A stretch of DNA of 64,000 nt from Chelydra serpentina (GCA_037349315.1 JBAIAC010000004.1:78546501-78610500), one strand, 5' to 3'; positions 44,648-56,317 are shown, counted from the first letter of the stretch. Program-made: numbers and translations. Notes: generated from the letters alone by a model not told the origin.

Positions 44648-45307
44648 TGTGTAGTGGGGCAGCTGCCCCACTCCAGTAAAAGAGGGGTTAAAAGCAGCAA
44701 AGCTAAGCTTACTGGGAAAACAGTCACAACTGTGGCCAACTTAATTAAGGCCCAGCTAGCCCTTATAAGAGGGCTGGGGGCCAGGAGCTGAAGGAGTCTC
44801 TCTCCAGCCCTGGAGGGAGAAGGCCTAGCTGCCTGAGAGCAAGGTACCTGAAGTAGAGCAGGGCTGGGGGAAGGCAAGAGAAGCTGGGGAGCTCCAGCCT
44901 GGTAAACCCCCAGGCTGCAGGCCTTGTTAAAGGCCCAAAAAGGTACCGGGGCTGCAGAGGGGCAGCCCAGAGATAGGCTAAGGCAGCAGGTCCTAACCCC
45001 TTGTCAATGATGAGAGGCCATTACAGACAAGTCTGCCCCAGTGAGCGGGGGCTAGATGATGACTGGCAGTAGCCACTGAGGCAAGCTGGATTTAGAGGTT
45101 GGGGGTTCCCTTGAGAGGGGAGACCCAGAGAGAGTGGGGGTACTGCTGGGGCTGAACTCTGAGGTAAAGGGGCACCGGGGTCCAGGAGGGACCGGGGCCA
45201 GTGACAGGCGAGACACCAGTCAGAAGGAGGTGCTCCGGAGCTGAAAAAGAGCTAATTCCCAAATGACCAGCAGGAGGCGCTACACTGGTGAGTCTTCGTG
45301 TCACTAC
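44648..45307. mobile_element. Solo LTR-like element in CR1 (660 bp)
   Basis: The inner ends TGTAGTG and CACTACA are inverted. AGGA flanks both sides (44644-44647 and 45308-45311), and joining the flanks restores the CR1 reading 'SLEEVLEQIDKLN'. There is a TATA-like CCCTTATAAGAGG at about 44760. The interior is GC-rich and non-coding. Short duplication, TG/CA-like ends and no internal gene suggest a solo LTR of an endogenous LTR element. The exact end is ambiguous by 1-3 bases. Confidence 0.75.
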
Positions 45308-46804
45308 AGGAGGTTTTGGAACAAATTGATAAATTAAACAGCAATAAGTCACCAGGACCAGATGGTATTCACCCAAGAGTTCTGAAGGAACTCAACTGTG
45401 AAATTGCAGAACTACTAACTGGTCTGTAACCTATCATTTAAATCAGCTGCTGTACCAGATGACTGGAGGATAACTAATGTGACGCCAATTTTTTAAAAGG
45501 GCTCCAGAGGTGATCCCAGCAATTACAGGCCTGAAAGCCTGACTTCAGTACTGGGCAAACTGGTTGAAACTATAATAAAGAACAATATTGTCAGACATAT
45601 AGATGAACATAATTTGTTGAGGAAGAGTCAACATGGTTTTAGTAAAGGGAAATCATGCCTCACCAATCTACTAGAATTCTTTGAGGGGGGTCAACAAGCA
45701 TGTGGACCAAGGGGATCCAGTGGATATAGTGTACTTAGATTTTCAGAAAGCCTTTGACAAGGTCCTTCACCAAAGGCTCTTACACAAAGTAAGCTGCCAC
45801 AGGATAAGAGGGAAGGTGGTCTCATGGATTGGTAACTGGTTAAAAAATATGAAACAAAGGGTAGGTATAAATGGTCAGTTTTCAGAATGGAGAGAGGTAA
45901 ATAGTGGTGTCCCCCAGAGGTCTGTTCTGGGACCAGTCCTATTCAATATATTCATAAATAATCTGGAAAAAGGGGTAAACAGTGAGGTGGGAAAATTTGC
46001 AGATGATACAAAATTACTAAAGATAGTTAAGACCCAGGCAGACTGCGAAGAGCTACAAAAGGATCTCTCAAAACTGGGTGACTGGGCAACAAAATGGCAG
46101 ATGAAATTTAATGTTGATAAATGCAAAGTAATGCACATTGGAAAGCATAACCCCAACTGTACATATAAAATGATGGGGTCTAAATTAGCTGTTACTATTC
46201 AAGAAAGAGATCTTGCAGTCATTGTGGATAGTTCTCTGAAAACATCCACTCAATGTGCAGGGCAGTCAAAAAAGCGAACAGAATACTGGGAATAATTAAA
46301 GGGATAGAAAATAGGACAGAAAATATCATGTTGCCTCTATATAAATCCATGGTATGCCTCCATCTTGAATACTTTGTGTAGATATGGTTGCCCCCTCTCA
46401 AAAAAGATATATTGGAATGGGAAAAGATTCAGAAAAGGGCAACAAAAATTATTAGGGGTATGGAATGGCTTCCGTATGAGGGAAGATTAATAAGACTAGA
46501 ACTTTTCAGCTTGGAAAAGAGATGGCTAAGGGGAGATATGATTGAGGTCTATAAAATCATGACTGGTGTAGAGAAAATAGATAAGGAAGTGTTGTTTACT
46601 ACTTCTCATAACACAAGAACTAAGGGTCACCAAATGAAATTAATAGGCAGGTTTATGACAAATAAAAGGAAGTATTTCTTCACCCAACGCACAATCAAGC
46701 TCTGGAACTCCTTGCCAGAGGATGTTGTGAAGGCGAAGACCATAACAGGGTTCATAAAAGAACTAGATAAATTAATGGAGAATAGGACCATCAATGGCTA
46801 TTAG
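45308..46804 (+). pseudogene. CR1 ORF2 reverse transcriptase and C-terminal domain
   Basis: It begins EQIDKLNSNKSPGPDGIHPR. The best piece (45681-46295) reads VDIVYLDFQKAFDKVLHQRL, NSGVPQRSVLGPVLFNIFIN, VGKFADDTKLLKIV (catalytic FADD), CKVMHIGKHNPNCTYKMMGS and VIVDSSLKTSTQC. After a frameshift the C-terminal domain (46388-46804) reads [40 protein letters not shown] and [19 protein letters not shown]. Catalytic residues are kept but the frame is broken. Confidence 0.9.
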
Positions 46805-47470
46805 CCAGGATGGGCAGGGATGGTGTCCCTAGCCTCTGTTTACCAGAAGCTGGGAATGGGCTACAGGGGATGGATCACTTGACGATTACCTGTTCTGTAC
46901 ATTCCCTCTGGGGCACCTGGCACTGGCCACTGTCAGAAGACAAGACACTAGGCTAGATGGACCTTGGTCTGACCCAGTAGGGCCATTCTTATGTACTTAT
47001 GTACCTTATAGTAATTTCATCTAAACCATATTTCCCTACTTTGCTTATGAGAATGTCATATGGAACTGTGTCAAAAGCCTTATTAAAGTTCAGATATATA
47101 ACATCTATTCATTCCCTTTAGCCATTAGAATGGTTACCCTATCAAAGAAGGAAATCAGATTGATTTGGCATAACTTGTTTGGCTATTGCTTGAAATGTTG
47201 TTATCCTTGATAGTTTAATAAATTGTTCCAGTATCTCTCCAGGTATCAAAGTTAGGCTGACAGGTATATAATTCCCTGAGTCCTCCTTTTTGAAGACCAG
47301 GTACTTTGTTTGCCCTTCTCCAGTCCTCTGGGACTTCACCCAATCTCTATGAATTCTCAAATATAAATTGCTGTTGGTCCAGAAATTGCTTCAGCTAGTT
47401 CCTTAAGTACTCAAGGGTGAAGTTCATCAGGCCATGCCAGCATGAATACATCTGATTTATGTATAGAAGG

Positions 47471-48479
47471 GTGAAGTAAGCACCAGGAGAAGATGTCATA
47501 GTCAGAGGTCAACTGACTGTAGTTGGAGTATGTTTAAAATCATGTGCAATGGCTATCGTGGTGGTGAAATATTTTTTTCTCTTCCAAATCGTGTCTGCAA
47601 AATCTTTCCCAGCTGCACTGCTCTGCGGGGCAGAAATCTTGGAGGAGATCCAAGTTGCCAGAACCTAGCAGCAGAGTTGACTCTACTTCTCACTATGATT
47701 TTTTGAAGTTTTTCACTGTAAAGGTTTCTTAAATTAGCAGTAAATTGGTTGTTTGTTTGTGTACACATCTGTCTCTGGAAGGGACAGATACCAGCTCTGG
47801 TTGAATTCTGACCAGATTTATTAAGAGATTTTGGAGGTCCAGGCAGGAGCTTCAGATTGCTACTTGTCAGGTGGAACCAAGCTCCCCCACTGGTAAAATT
47901 AAGTAGCAAGGCATTGTGTCCACTGTAGGCAAAAATAATTAAACCTTCCTTAAGGGGCAGCAAGGTACCAGCCTCCCACAAACAAGTAGTCAACTTTTGC
48001 TCACCTAACTCTCTATACATTGATGACTTTGCAATCATTTCTAACTTTCCCTTCCTGGGTAAGATTATGTAGAAAGTGGTAACAAGGCAACTTTGGGGTT
48101 TTCTGGAATCCTCAGATTTCTTTGATCTGTTTGATATGTCAGTCTGTTTTTAGGTGTAGGTATGGTAAAAAGATTGTGTTGGACTTAATGGTACCTGACC
48201 TCCCACTAGCAGTTCATAAGGATGAGATATCCATGCTGGCCACTGCTGCTATACTAAAGTCCAGGAGAGGTCAAGTCCAGCAAGTCATTGAGGGATGTCT
48301 GCCCCCGGTTGAGAGGGGGCCATAGACTCTGCCCGTTTTTTAAAGTTGTTCCTTCTGCTGTTTGTTGCTGTGACTCTCTGTTGTTCTGCATGGCTCTGAG
48401 TCAGCAGCTTTTCTCCATGTTCCTATTTCTCCCAGAAAGTGAGACACTAGGGAAAATGAACTGTCTGTTCATGGCAGAG
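47471..48479. other. Unassigned; one 161-codon open frame
   Basis: A minus-strand frame at 47553-48038 is open for 161 codons (QKIIVRSRVNSAARFWQLGS near its end). I see no known domain, no supporting splice structure, and the composition is not clearly coding. It lies between CR1 and L2 debris and may be part of an unrecognised retroelement. Confidence 0.3.
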
Positions 48480-48735
48480 CTGTAGAGACTAGGAGCCGTA
48501 CATTAGTGGTAGTGTAGTGCCTTCTATAATCTTATGATCCCTCCTAGAGGCCTCACATAGATGTTGCATATGAAGAGTGAAAGGACTGAGTCCTGCAGGG
48601 CTCCACGGATTAGGGTCCTTGGAAAGAAAAGCAATTGGTCATCACCCTCTTTGAATGAATGCACTCTGTCTACCTTAGCTAAGTCCTTCACTCAAGCTAG
48701 TAGGACTTTGTACACCACCCTTTTGAAAGTCACTG
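48480..48735 (-). pseudogene. L2-clade LINE reverse transcriptase relic
   Basis: On the minus strand, 48605-48549 reads RGALQDSVLSLFICNIYVRP, matching the L2 block 'CGVPQGSVLSPLLFNIYMRPLG'. Upstream residues DRVHSFKEGDDQ fit the preceding 'R.QRV..GD' segment. The rest is too decayed to read. An old LINE2-type copy. Confidence 0.6.
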
Positions 48736-49043
48736 ACACTGATAGATTTAATAGTATTAGCATGGATATTTGCCGTGAACATACTGCAATAAGTAAAGAC
48801 TGAATAAAAGCATTATTTTAAATGTGATGTTATGAAAATTGATTATTTGATGGAATAACTATGGAATGGTTTAAAAGTAGTTTTCCCCACCACCCCTTTT
48901 TAAATTGGTGTTAAGGCGATGCTTAGCACATATCTGGCATTTTAAAGAAAATAAACCAGTCAGGGAGCCACTGTCTGCAAAGATCTCCCAGTGAAGTATA
49001 TAAAGGCTTCATACACAGTGTAGCTACATAACTAAGTCTAACT

Positions 49044-49263
49044 CAGCTGTTCTCAAATTTTTGTACTGGTGACCCCTTTCACATAGCAAACCTCTGAGTG
49101 TGACCCCCCCCCATATAAATTAAAAACACTTTTAATATATTTAACACTGTTATAAATGCTAGAGGCAAAGCGGGGTTTGGGGTGGAGGCTGACAGTTTGC
49201 GACCCCCATGTAATAACCTCACGACTCCCTGAGGGGTCCTGACCTCCAGTTTGAGAACCCCTG
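49044..49263. mobile_element. hAT MITE (220 bp)
   Basis: The left end CAGCTGTTCTCAAATTT and right end CCAGTTTGAGAACCCCTG are inverted with a few mismatches. The flanks GTCTAACT (49036-49043) and CTCTAAAT (49264-49271) agree at 6 of 8 positions. The interior contains GTGACCCCTTTCACATAGC and CGACCCCCATGTAATAACC. An older copy than those with perfect duplications. Confidence 0.75.
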
Positions 49264-49303
49264 CTCTAAATGTTTTGAAGTGACAGTGGGTAACCTTGTG
49301 TAT

Positions 49304-49336
49304 TCTTTTTTTTTTTTTTTTTGGGGGGGGGGGGGA
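49304..49336 (+). repeat. Poly-T / poly-G homopolymer junction
   Basis: About 18 T are followed directly by about 14 G, then AGG. It could be an expanded tail or a slippage hotspot. Homopolymer lengths are prone to sequencing error. Confidence 0.8.
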
Positions 49337-52300
49337 GGTCTGTACCTCTTAGAACTAGGCAATCTCAATTAGAAGAAGAGGATGTTATTTACTTTTAAAA
49401 GTTGTCCTTTCTCAGATGAACTGAGTTAAGCTGGTGATGGAATTAGAGGGCACAATATCTGTGTAGGAAACATATGAATGACGCTCCTTCCTGTGACCTT
49501 TTTAGAGGTGTCTATACTTGGTTTTGCTTTCTAGAATGTCCCATTTTTATGAGATCACATAATGAAAGTGTAGTGTCCATATCACATTTCTTATATGGTC
49601 AGAGTTAATGGGCCACCTCCTTCTCAGCTGGTGCAAATCCGTGGAGCTCCATTGATTTCAATGGACTTGCACCAACTGTGGACCTGGCCCAATGTATTAA
49701 TGGAAGCCTTCACTTGGGTGGGTTTCAATCACAACCTTAGTATTTTATTAACATTTTTAGTGAATTATGTTTAAAATGTGTTAGTAGAGGAAAAGCAGTA
49801 ATAGTAGTTCTGAGCTCATCCTCAGCACATTTTCAGATTCTGAACCTAATAGGCTAGACTAGGGTAATACATGAAGGAGGAGCTTTGAGCCCTTTGATAA
49901 AAGAGGCAGCATAAGACAATCAATTATGCACACAATGTGAGAGGGGCCCCGATCAGCATCACTTAGGAAGGGAGATTCTGCCCACTCTTCCATGCTGAAT
50001 TCTGCAAAACTTGTTTGACACTTGGCTACATGTCTGCAATTTAGACTGAGGGTAAAACTGGGGCTGACTCCAAGCTAACGACAATTCTATAAGGAAACAG
50101 GTTATCATGTGTTTGTGCATGTGGTTCTCAAACTGTTTTCAGGAGAAAAATTTTTGCAAGCAACCTGATAACATCTTCAGATGATAAGATTACTGAGCAA
50201 ACTTGCATGGTATTTACAAAGAGGTGGAAGTAATAACAATGCCCACACACAGTCTGTCTGTGCACCACAAGAAAAAAGAGTTCAGGTTGTCAAACAAGCA
50301 AGGCCAAATTAACAAGGCAGTGTGCCATATAGATAAAAGCATTTGGCATGGGGACCTCTTTTATATTTCACTTTTAAGTTCATCTATGTCAACCTCCACC
50401 AGTAAGACCAAGCTTCAGAAATGTAAGAACCCCTGGAGTGCTTAGTTGAGCTCTTTGTCTTCTGTCCCTTTCTGCTTTGACCCTGTAACATTTCCTAAGA
50501 ACCTCATTACAAAAGGTTCTATGTAAAAACGTTTTATTATAATAATAGTGAAATAAACAGTGAACACACATCAACATTCTAGGCTGGTATAAATCGGCAC
50601 TGACCTCAGTGGAGCTGTTTATTTACACTGGCAGAGAATCTGGCCTAATGTTTTCAAGATAGACTCATTCTAGGAATATCGGGCAATGTATCTTTTCCTT
50701 TTCTTTATGAAGCTGGTATATAAAAGGAATTGAATCTTTCTATAAAGCTGATATTTAAGATCGCTGCGTTTAGTTCATGTTCTGCAATGGCAATAAATAC
50801 ACCTGAAAATAGATCTAATTCTCTTCTCTCTTTCACCAATATAAGTTAACAGTAACTCATTTGAAGTCAATGGAGTTAAACCAGATCCAGTCCTTCTGAA
50901 CTAAGACTAAAGGACAGGAAAATATGGGTTTCGCTATGGAAAAAGCTATGGCATGACACTGTGTAGATATGGCAAAGGAGGAATCCAGTTGTCTGCAACT
51001 GAGGGTGATCCAGACAGTTCACTCATTGTGAAGTTATGATCGTGTGAACATTGTGTTGTTATACAAGGGGTTGCATTTGGAGGAAGTGTTCTCTTTTGTA
51101 TATCCATTGTTTTACTAACCATTTATTCATATAGGCCTGAGACCATCCAAAAAGACTGATTTAGTCAAATATAAGGCATTTTGGATGAATGGAGTGTGAC
51201 TACGTTGGGGACAAAAACACGCTTTCATTAAACTGGAGTATTATTAAATAGCTTTGACCTGTATTTTGAATGCTGTATTTTTATAGCTCACCAAAATCGT
51301 GTGAGTAATCCATTTCAAACAGAATATATTTGAAAAGGATTGAATTTGCTCACAAATCTTGATTTCACTAATAGCAAAGAATTGTCTTCGGCAACATCAG
51401 AGGCCCACAATGTCTAAATTGGGATTTTTGCCAAGGGGAAACTGTGGTTCTTTTATACTCATGCAGGGCACTTTAATTCCCTTTTGTCCCAAGCAGGATT
51501 TTCAGGAAGAAGGCTTTTAGTGGGCTACTCACCTGTCACAACCACAAGAATACCCTGGCAACCACAGAGTGTCAGGCACTATTCCAGTCCTCATTCAAAC
51601 CCTCCTAAGGACTTATGTCTGTCATGAGGTCCACTAACACAAAACAGAATGAAAAACATAATGGTAGTAGCACCCTCCTCAGGTTATCTAAGTGAGTCTC
51701 ATTTTACTTGCCAGTAAACTCTTCAGGCAAGGATTTGCTTGATATCTCTGTCTGCTATAGCAACAAGCACTCTGTCAGCACTTTAAAAATGAATTATAAT
51801 GAGTAATAATCTTGATGACTGGAGGAGTAGCTAGTCTCTCTTTAGTTACCACTGGTAAGAAGCATTCCCTATTTCCTTTCCACTCTATCCTCCTCTTTTA
51901 CTCAGTCTTTCTTTATGACAAATATGAAGAATATTTGTAAGGGTGCCTGCTGCCACATCATAAACTCTCTACAAGCCTTACTACAAGATGTTAGGGATTT
52001 TGTGATCATGATCTGCTGCCCAGATGCCTTCTGCAGCACTACCAGGACGTCTGCTTCCCCATGTGGCTGGCCATCTGCTCCTGCCTAGGCTCCAAGGATG
52101 AGGTCACAGAACTCTGAAACTATAAAACCTTGACAGTATCAGTTTTGCCCATATGCAAGGCTGCTTGTAACTTGGAGATGGGGAGTGTGGAAGTGTTTAG
52201 GTACTTGGTTTATGAGAGGGCAGAGGGAACCGGGGAATAAGAATATAGGGAGGGGCTGGGGGTATATTTCCCAGTGGATCAGGTTGGGCTTCTCATTCTG

Positions 52301-54729
52301 AGGAGGTGGGGCTGGGTTGGGGCTTTTTTCATGGCTGGGGGGAAGACAGGGAGTCTGGTACCTGCGGGTTGGTCATCAGAGGTCGTGTCATAGGAAAGGG
52401 TAATCTGGAGGGTTTGGCAGTTTTGATTGGTCAGGACTTTGGTTACTGAAAGAGAGACTATGGCCCCTGAAAAGGCAAGTTAAGCTGCTTTTCATAAGGG
52501 TAGCCAGAGAGTTTGACAGCTGAGGTGTTGAAGTAAAGCTCTTACCAGGGTTGGGCCAACTTCTTAGCTGGGAAAAGGAGTGAACTATTTGCCCTCCTCT
52601 AGTCCCATTCTCCTGTATATCATATCAAACAACAAGGTCTATGAGAAAATTATATGACAAAAGCAATTAGGCCCGTAGGAGCCTTGGTATCAGCCTATGC
52701 AATGGCATCTGGGGAGAAAACAAAAATGGGGGAAGCTTTGAAGGCCAAAGCAATCAGAAACTTTAAAAGCCGATAGCACAGTAATTTTCATGCTGTCACA
52801 CCAGGACAGCATGTCTGCTCTGTATCATTGGTTTCATTGAAATAAAATGCCAAGCCTTTGGCCCACCCTGTTTTTATTTTTTTAGTACAAGCGCTGAAAA
52901 TGATTTTTTATTCATGCTGCTCTTTAGTGAAGTGGGTTTAATAAAGGAGGTGCCAGAAGGGGTTATATGATAGGTTTTTAAACAAACAGAGTGAAGTGTA
53001 GCTTAACCTCAACAGCCGTCTATGTTATGTTTATGCATGACCACATAATAGATAATTACAGCCAGTACCTTACCTGTCTCTCCAGAGCTGTACACATTGG
53101 ATTTAATTTTGATTAAACAGCATACTTTGGAGGAAAAGTCGGTGTCTGTTTTTCAATGGAATCACATGTTTTCAATTTGAGCTCTATTGGCAATTCTGTC
53201 TGTTTAAGGTTAGCTAAGGTAAAGGAAGCTTCATTAAAACTTCATTTGCCCCTTATTTAGTTCATTGTAATTTAGTACGTGTGCATGGGCAGTGGTGGTA
53301 AATGAATAAAAGGGGGATGGTGATGTTAGGAGTAGAAGGTGAACAACAGTGACATGAGTGGCAGAATCAGGAGAAAGCTGAAATTGCCTAGCAACGTAAG
53401 AAAAAAGTATGCCTGGCAACAGAAAGAAAGGACCTAAGAGTATAGGGAGGGTTTGACAGAAGAGAGAAACATTTACAACACACAGAGCCTTGGAAGTGAG
53501 GAGGAACATGCACCACAGTCTGTGAGCCATGAAAAGAAAGCACCAGGGCCAAATACTGTCTTTCAGTGATTGAGCCCAATGTAGATAGTCTTGCTAGGCA
53601 CTGGCAGACAGTACTGTACAACACGGATTATTTTCACTAATTGTATTTTATTTAACTTTAAGCATAGCTAGACAAAACAGGATATTGTAACAAATCCATG
53701 GTCAGTTTTGTCACTATGATGCTTTTGGAACTGCATAATGGAGACTGAATTCAAATCTTCCTGCTCCAAAAATACAAGCTCCTAGCACTTGAAGTAAAGT
53801 GTGCCGTGATCTGTTATTTATTAAAGTATTTATTTATATCACAAAATATGTGGAGCTCCTGGATACTATTAACCTACTCTGGGCTCTAGGCAACTGACAA
53901 TTTTAATTTTAAAGACTATGGCTATGTTAACAACATAGTCTGACACATAGTTCACCAGTGCTGATACTATCATAGAGGGCAGTGGTGACACATACACATT
54001 AACCTGTTCATTACACTATCTAGTACAAACAAAAATCCAGTACATTACATTAAAACCAGAAGGGGTGGAAATCATGAAACGTACAGTTATGAGCCTAGAA
54101 GAAGGAGAGGAGTTTAATATGGGATAGCTTTATGTAATTTACACGGCCATATCTAAGACTCCTACAAAAGGACTGCATTAGCCTCTTCAAATTTGCAGTA
54201 GAACACATAAATAATTTCTCAGGTCTTACATGTTTTTCAGAGAAGTCATTCTCCATGATGGAAAAAAAACAATTCAGCAAAGCAGGTAACCATGTAGCTG
54301 ATTTTATATATTATGGAACCACTGTTTGCAGTTCCATAGTTAAGAGTGACATGAGTTTTATATTAAATGCAGGGATCCAACCACTTTGTCAGAAAAATAC
54401 AGAATATCCTTTCCAAAATTACAGCAGTTACTCTGACTACAGAATTAATTTTCTGAGAATTTACAAGCAAATGAGTCAACTAGTTTGTTAAAATTAATTT
54501 TAAAATGGATAAGAAAATTAGCCCCTGGTGTCAAACTTTTGTTTCCCCTGAGTGTTCTTAATAATGCAAGAACTCAGGCACTTCATCTTCCCACATAGTT
54601 AAAACTCACAGAAATCTTGAGTATAGGCTACTTTTGAATAACTTCTTTAGGACTAATGATATTTTCCCATTAGTCTTCCTAACTGAAAGATTCTTCTTCA
54701 GCAAGGGCTGATGAATAATGTTCTATCAC
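49337..54729. other. Longest mostly unique stretch
   Basis: About 5.4 kb with no gene that I can support. Palindromic remnants lie at 49605-49690 (GGAGCTCCATTGATTTCAAT and GGACTTGCACCAACTG) and 50583-50646. Short frames such as 50203-50445 and 53234-53530 have no domain. Conserved non-coding elements cannot be judged without an alignment. Confidence 0.45.
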
Positions 54730-55660
54730 ATCTAGAACTGCCTGGGGGGGTGTTCCTGGGTACAACCTGGAACTGGGGTACTGCTGAACCCTCTGTCTTA
54801 CCAATCTAGGTTCCTTCTCACACTAATGTTGTGACAAGCTACAAAGCCCTCCAAGCTTGCCCTCACACAAACATCCACATGAAGGGGCCAGACCCACCTG
54901 TGTTCATGAATGCTCTGGACAGCCACTGCATGAGCTAACAATAGAAAGGCTCCAACCGGTTTTCCCCCAGGTCCCCAGCCTTGCACCCCTGAACAATATC
55001 CTCTTACCCTGGTCAAAAGCCTGACACACGTACGTTTATTTTCCAGTCCGCCTCTCTCTCAATGTGGAGAGGTATATGTGTAACGCTGACAAACGCCAGT
55101 CATCGGCAGGCAGGATAGAACCTGGGACGGCTGAAGCTTAGTGCATGAGCCTCTACCACATGAGCTAAAAGCCAACTTCCTGTTAGCTAAGGCTATAGAG
55201 CAGACTCATTAACGCTCTCTAAGTGGTCTCTGTGCCACTAGAAGGGACAGAACACCACACCCTGGAGGTATGTGGGTTACATATGCACAAGCCTTTGTTA
55301 ACTGAGGTGAGTTTTTTTTTAAGCACTTCACTCAAACCACACTGTTTTTAGGTAAAATATAAAATAGATGTATTAACTACAGAAAGATAGATTTTAAATA
55401 ATTATAAGTGATAGATGTACAGATCAAAGGAAATTACCTAAACAAAATCGAAAATTATGTTTCATATACTAGACAGGAGTTGAATCAAGCTGTGTCTCAC
55501 CTCATTAGATAGTACAAGCAGTTTGCTGATGATTCATGCACGGGCAGGGCTTTCTTCTTTCCTGTCTGGGACCACCACATCCCCCAGTTCAGTCTTTGTT
55601 TCTCGGGTATTTCCAGGTGTTCTGTTGTGTGGGGAGTAAGACCAAGAGACGATATCACTT
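54730..55660 (-). mobile_element. LTR-type element debris, antisense
   Basis: From about 54730 to 55660 (excluding the insert at 55079-55281) the sequence matches, from memory, a dispersed turtle LTR family read in antisense. Examples are ATGTTGTGACAAGCTACAAA, CACCCCTGAACAATATCC and AGGGCTTTCTTCTTTCCTG. I cannot place its ends and see no coding domain. The classification is tentative. Confidence 0.4.
55079..55281 (-). mobile_element. 203-bp LTR-ended element with tRNA-like core
   Basis: The ends are TGTAACGC on the plus strand and TGTAACCC on the minus strand (TGTAAC...GTTACA). TATG is duplicated on both sides (55075-55078 and 55282-55285). The minus strand contains TAGCTCATGTGGTAGAGGCT, which fits a pol III A box, and about 30 bases later CCCAGGTTCTATCCTGC, which fits a B box and T-loop. 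No terminal poly-A or CR1-like tail is present. It combines LTR-style ends and a short target duplication with an internal tRNA-like promoter. Confidence 0.75.
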
Positions 55661-56192
55661 CCTTTCAGGGGCTCGTTCACCTGCACATCTACCAGTGTGA
55701 TATATGCCATCATGTGCCAGCAATGCCCCTCTGCCATGTACACTGGCCAAACCGGACAGTCTCTATGCAAAAGAACAAAGGGACATAAATCTGACATCAG
55801 GAATCATAATATTCAAAAACCAGTAGGAGAACACTTCAATCTCTCTGGTCACTCAATAACAGACCTAAAAGTGGCAATTCTTCAACAACAAAAAAACTTC
55901 AAAACAGACTCCAACAAGAAACTGCAGAACTGGAATTAATTTGCAAACAGGATACCATTAAATTAGGCTTGACTAAAGATTGGCAGTGGCTGGGTCATTA
56001 CATAAACTGAAAACTATTTCCCCATGCTAAGTTTCCCCCTACTGTTACTCACACCTTCTTGTCAACTGTTTGAAATGGGCCATCCTGATTATCACTACAA
56101 AAGTTTTTTTTTCTCCTGCTGATAATAGCCCACCTTAATAGATTAGTCTCTTAGAGTTGGTATGGCAACCCCCACCTTTTCACGTTCTCTGT

Positions 56193-56213
56193 GTGTGTGT
56201 GTGTGTGTGTGTA

Positions 56214-56249
<36 letters not shown>
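56193..56249 (+). repeat. (GT)n and (AT)n compound microsatellite
   Basis: About 20 bases of GT followed by about 32 bases of AT inside the Penelope 3' region. Copy 1 has only a short GTGTATATATAC at the same place, so the expansion is specific to this copy. Confidence 0.93.
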
Positions 56250-56252
<3 letters not shown>

Positions 56253-56285
56253 AAATCTTTCTACTGTATGCTCCACTCTATGTAT

Positions 56286-56317
56286 CTGATGAAGTGGGCT
56301 TTAGCCCACGAAAGCTT
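56286..56317 (+). ncRNA. Hammerhead-ribozyme-like motif, intact core
   Basis: CTGATGA (56286-56292), one extra A, then a perfect 6-bp stem II (GTGGGC, loop TTTA, GCCCAC; 56294-56309) and GAAA (56310-56313) reproduce the conserved hammerhead core. AGCTT follows; its self-complementary AGCT could form stem III between two RNAs, with CTT as cleavage triplet. Stem I is weak (about 3 bp). Penelope-like elements are known to carry hammerhead motifs. The extra A and minimal stem III leave activity open. Confidence 0.6.

Larger units (their letters stand above)
42349..47003 (+). mobile_element. Long sense CR1 LINE with solo LTR inside
   Basis: It inserted into the antisense CR1 host between TAACTACC and CCTTATAG. 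It keeps, in order, an ORF1 esterase domain (42531-43060), ORF2 endonuclease (43210-44075), the linker and RT (44090-44647 and 45308-46300), the C-terminal domain (46388-46804) and the 3' UTR ending TTATGTACTTATGTA, the CR1 terminal octamer repeat. The 5' part of ORF1 is missing. Excluding the 660-bp LTR the copy is about 4.0 kb, one of the more complete CR1 copies here. Many stops and frameshifts make it inactive. Confidence 0.9.
36756..47470 (-). mobile_element. Antisense CR1 host copy, split by two large insertions
   Basis: Three collinear pieces form one antisense CR1: 36756-36845 (3' end, CTTGAAGGGACCTGAAGAGG), 41391-42348 (RT; the minus strand encodes MKFVDDTKLGGVAS, CKVLHLGRKKQMH and NNWLGGSTAKR) and 47004-47470 (more 5' RT, CCTTATAGTAATTTCATC onward). 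Sequence continuity across both breaks shows that a Tx1 composite and a sense CR1 inserted into it. The catalytic FADD has become FVDD. It is 5' truncated near 47470. Confidence 0.88.

Noticed and set aside
55079..55281. Functional tRNA gene
   Set aside because: A and B boxes are recognisable but no acceptor stem closes, and the unit has transposon ends and a TSD.
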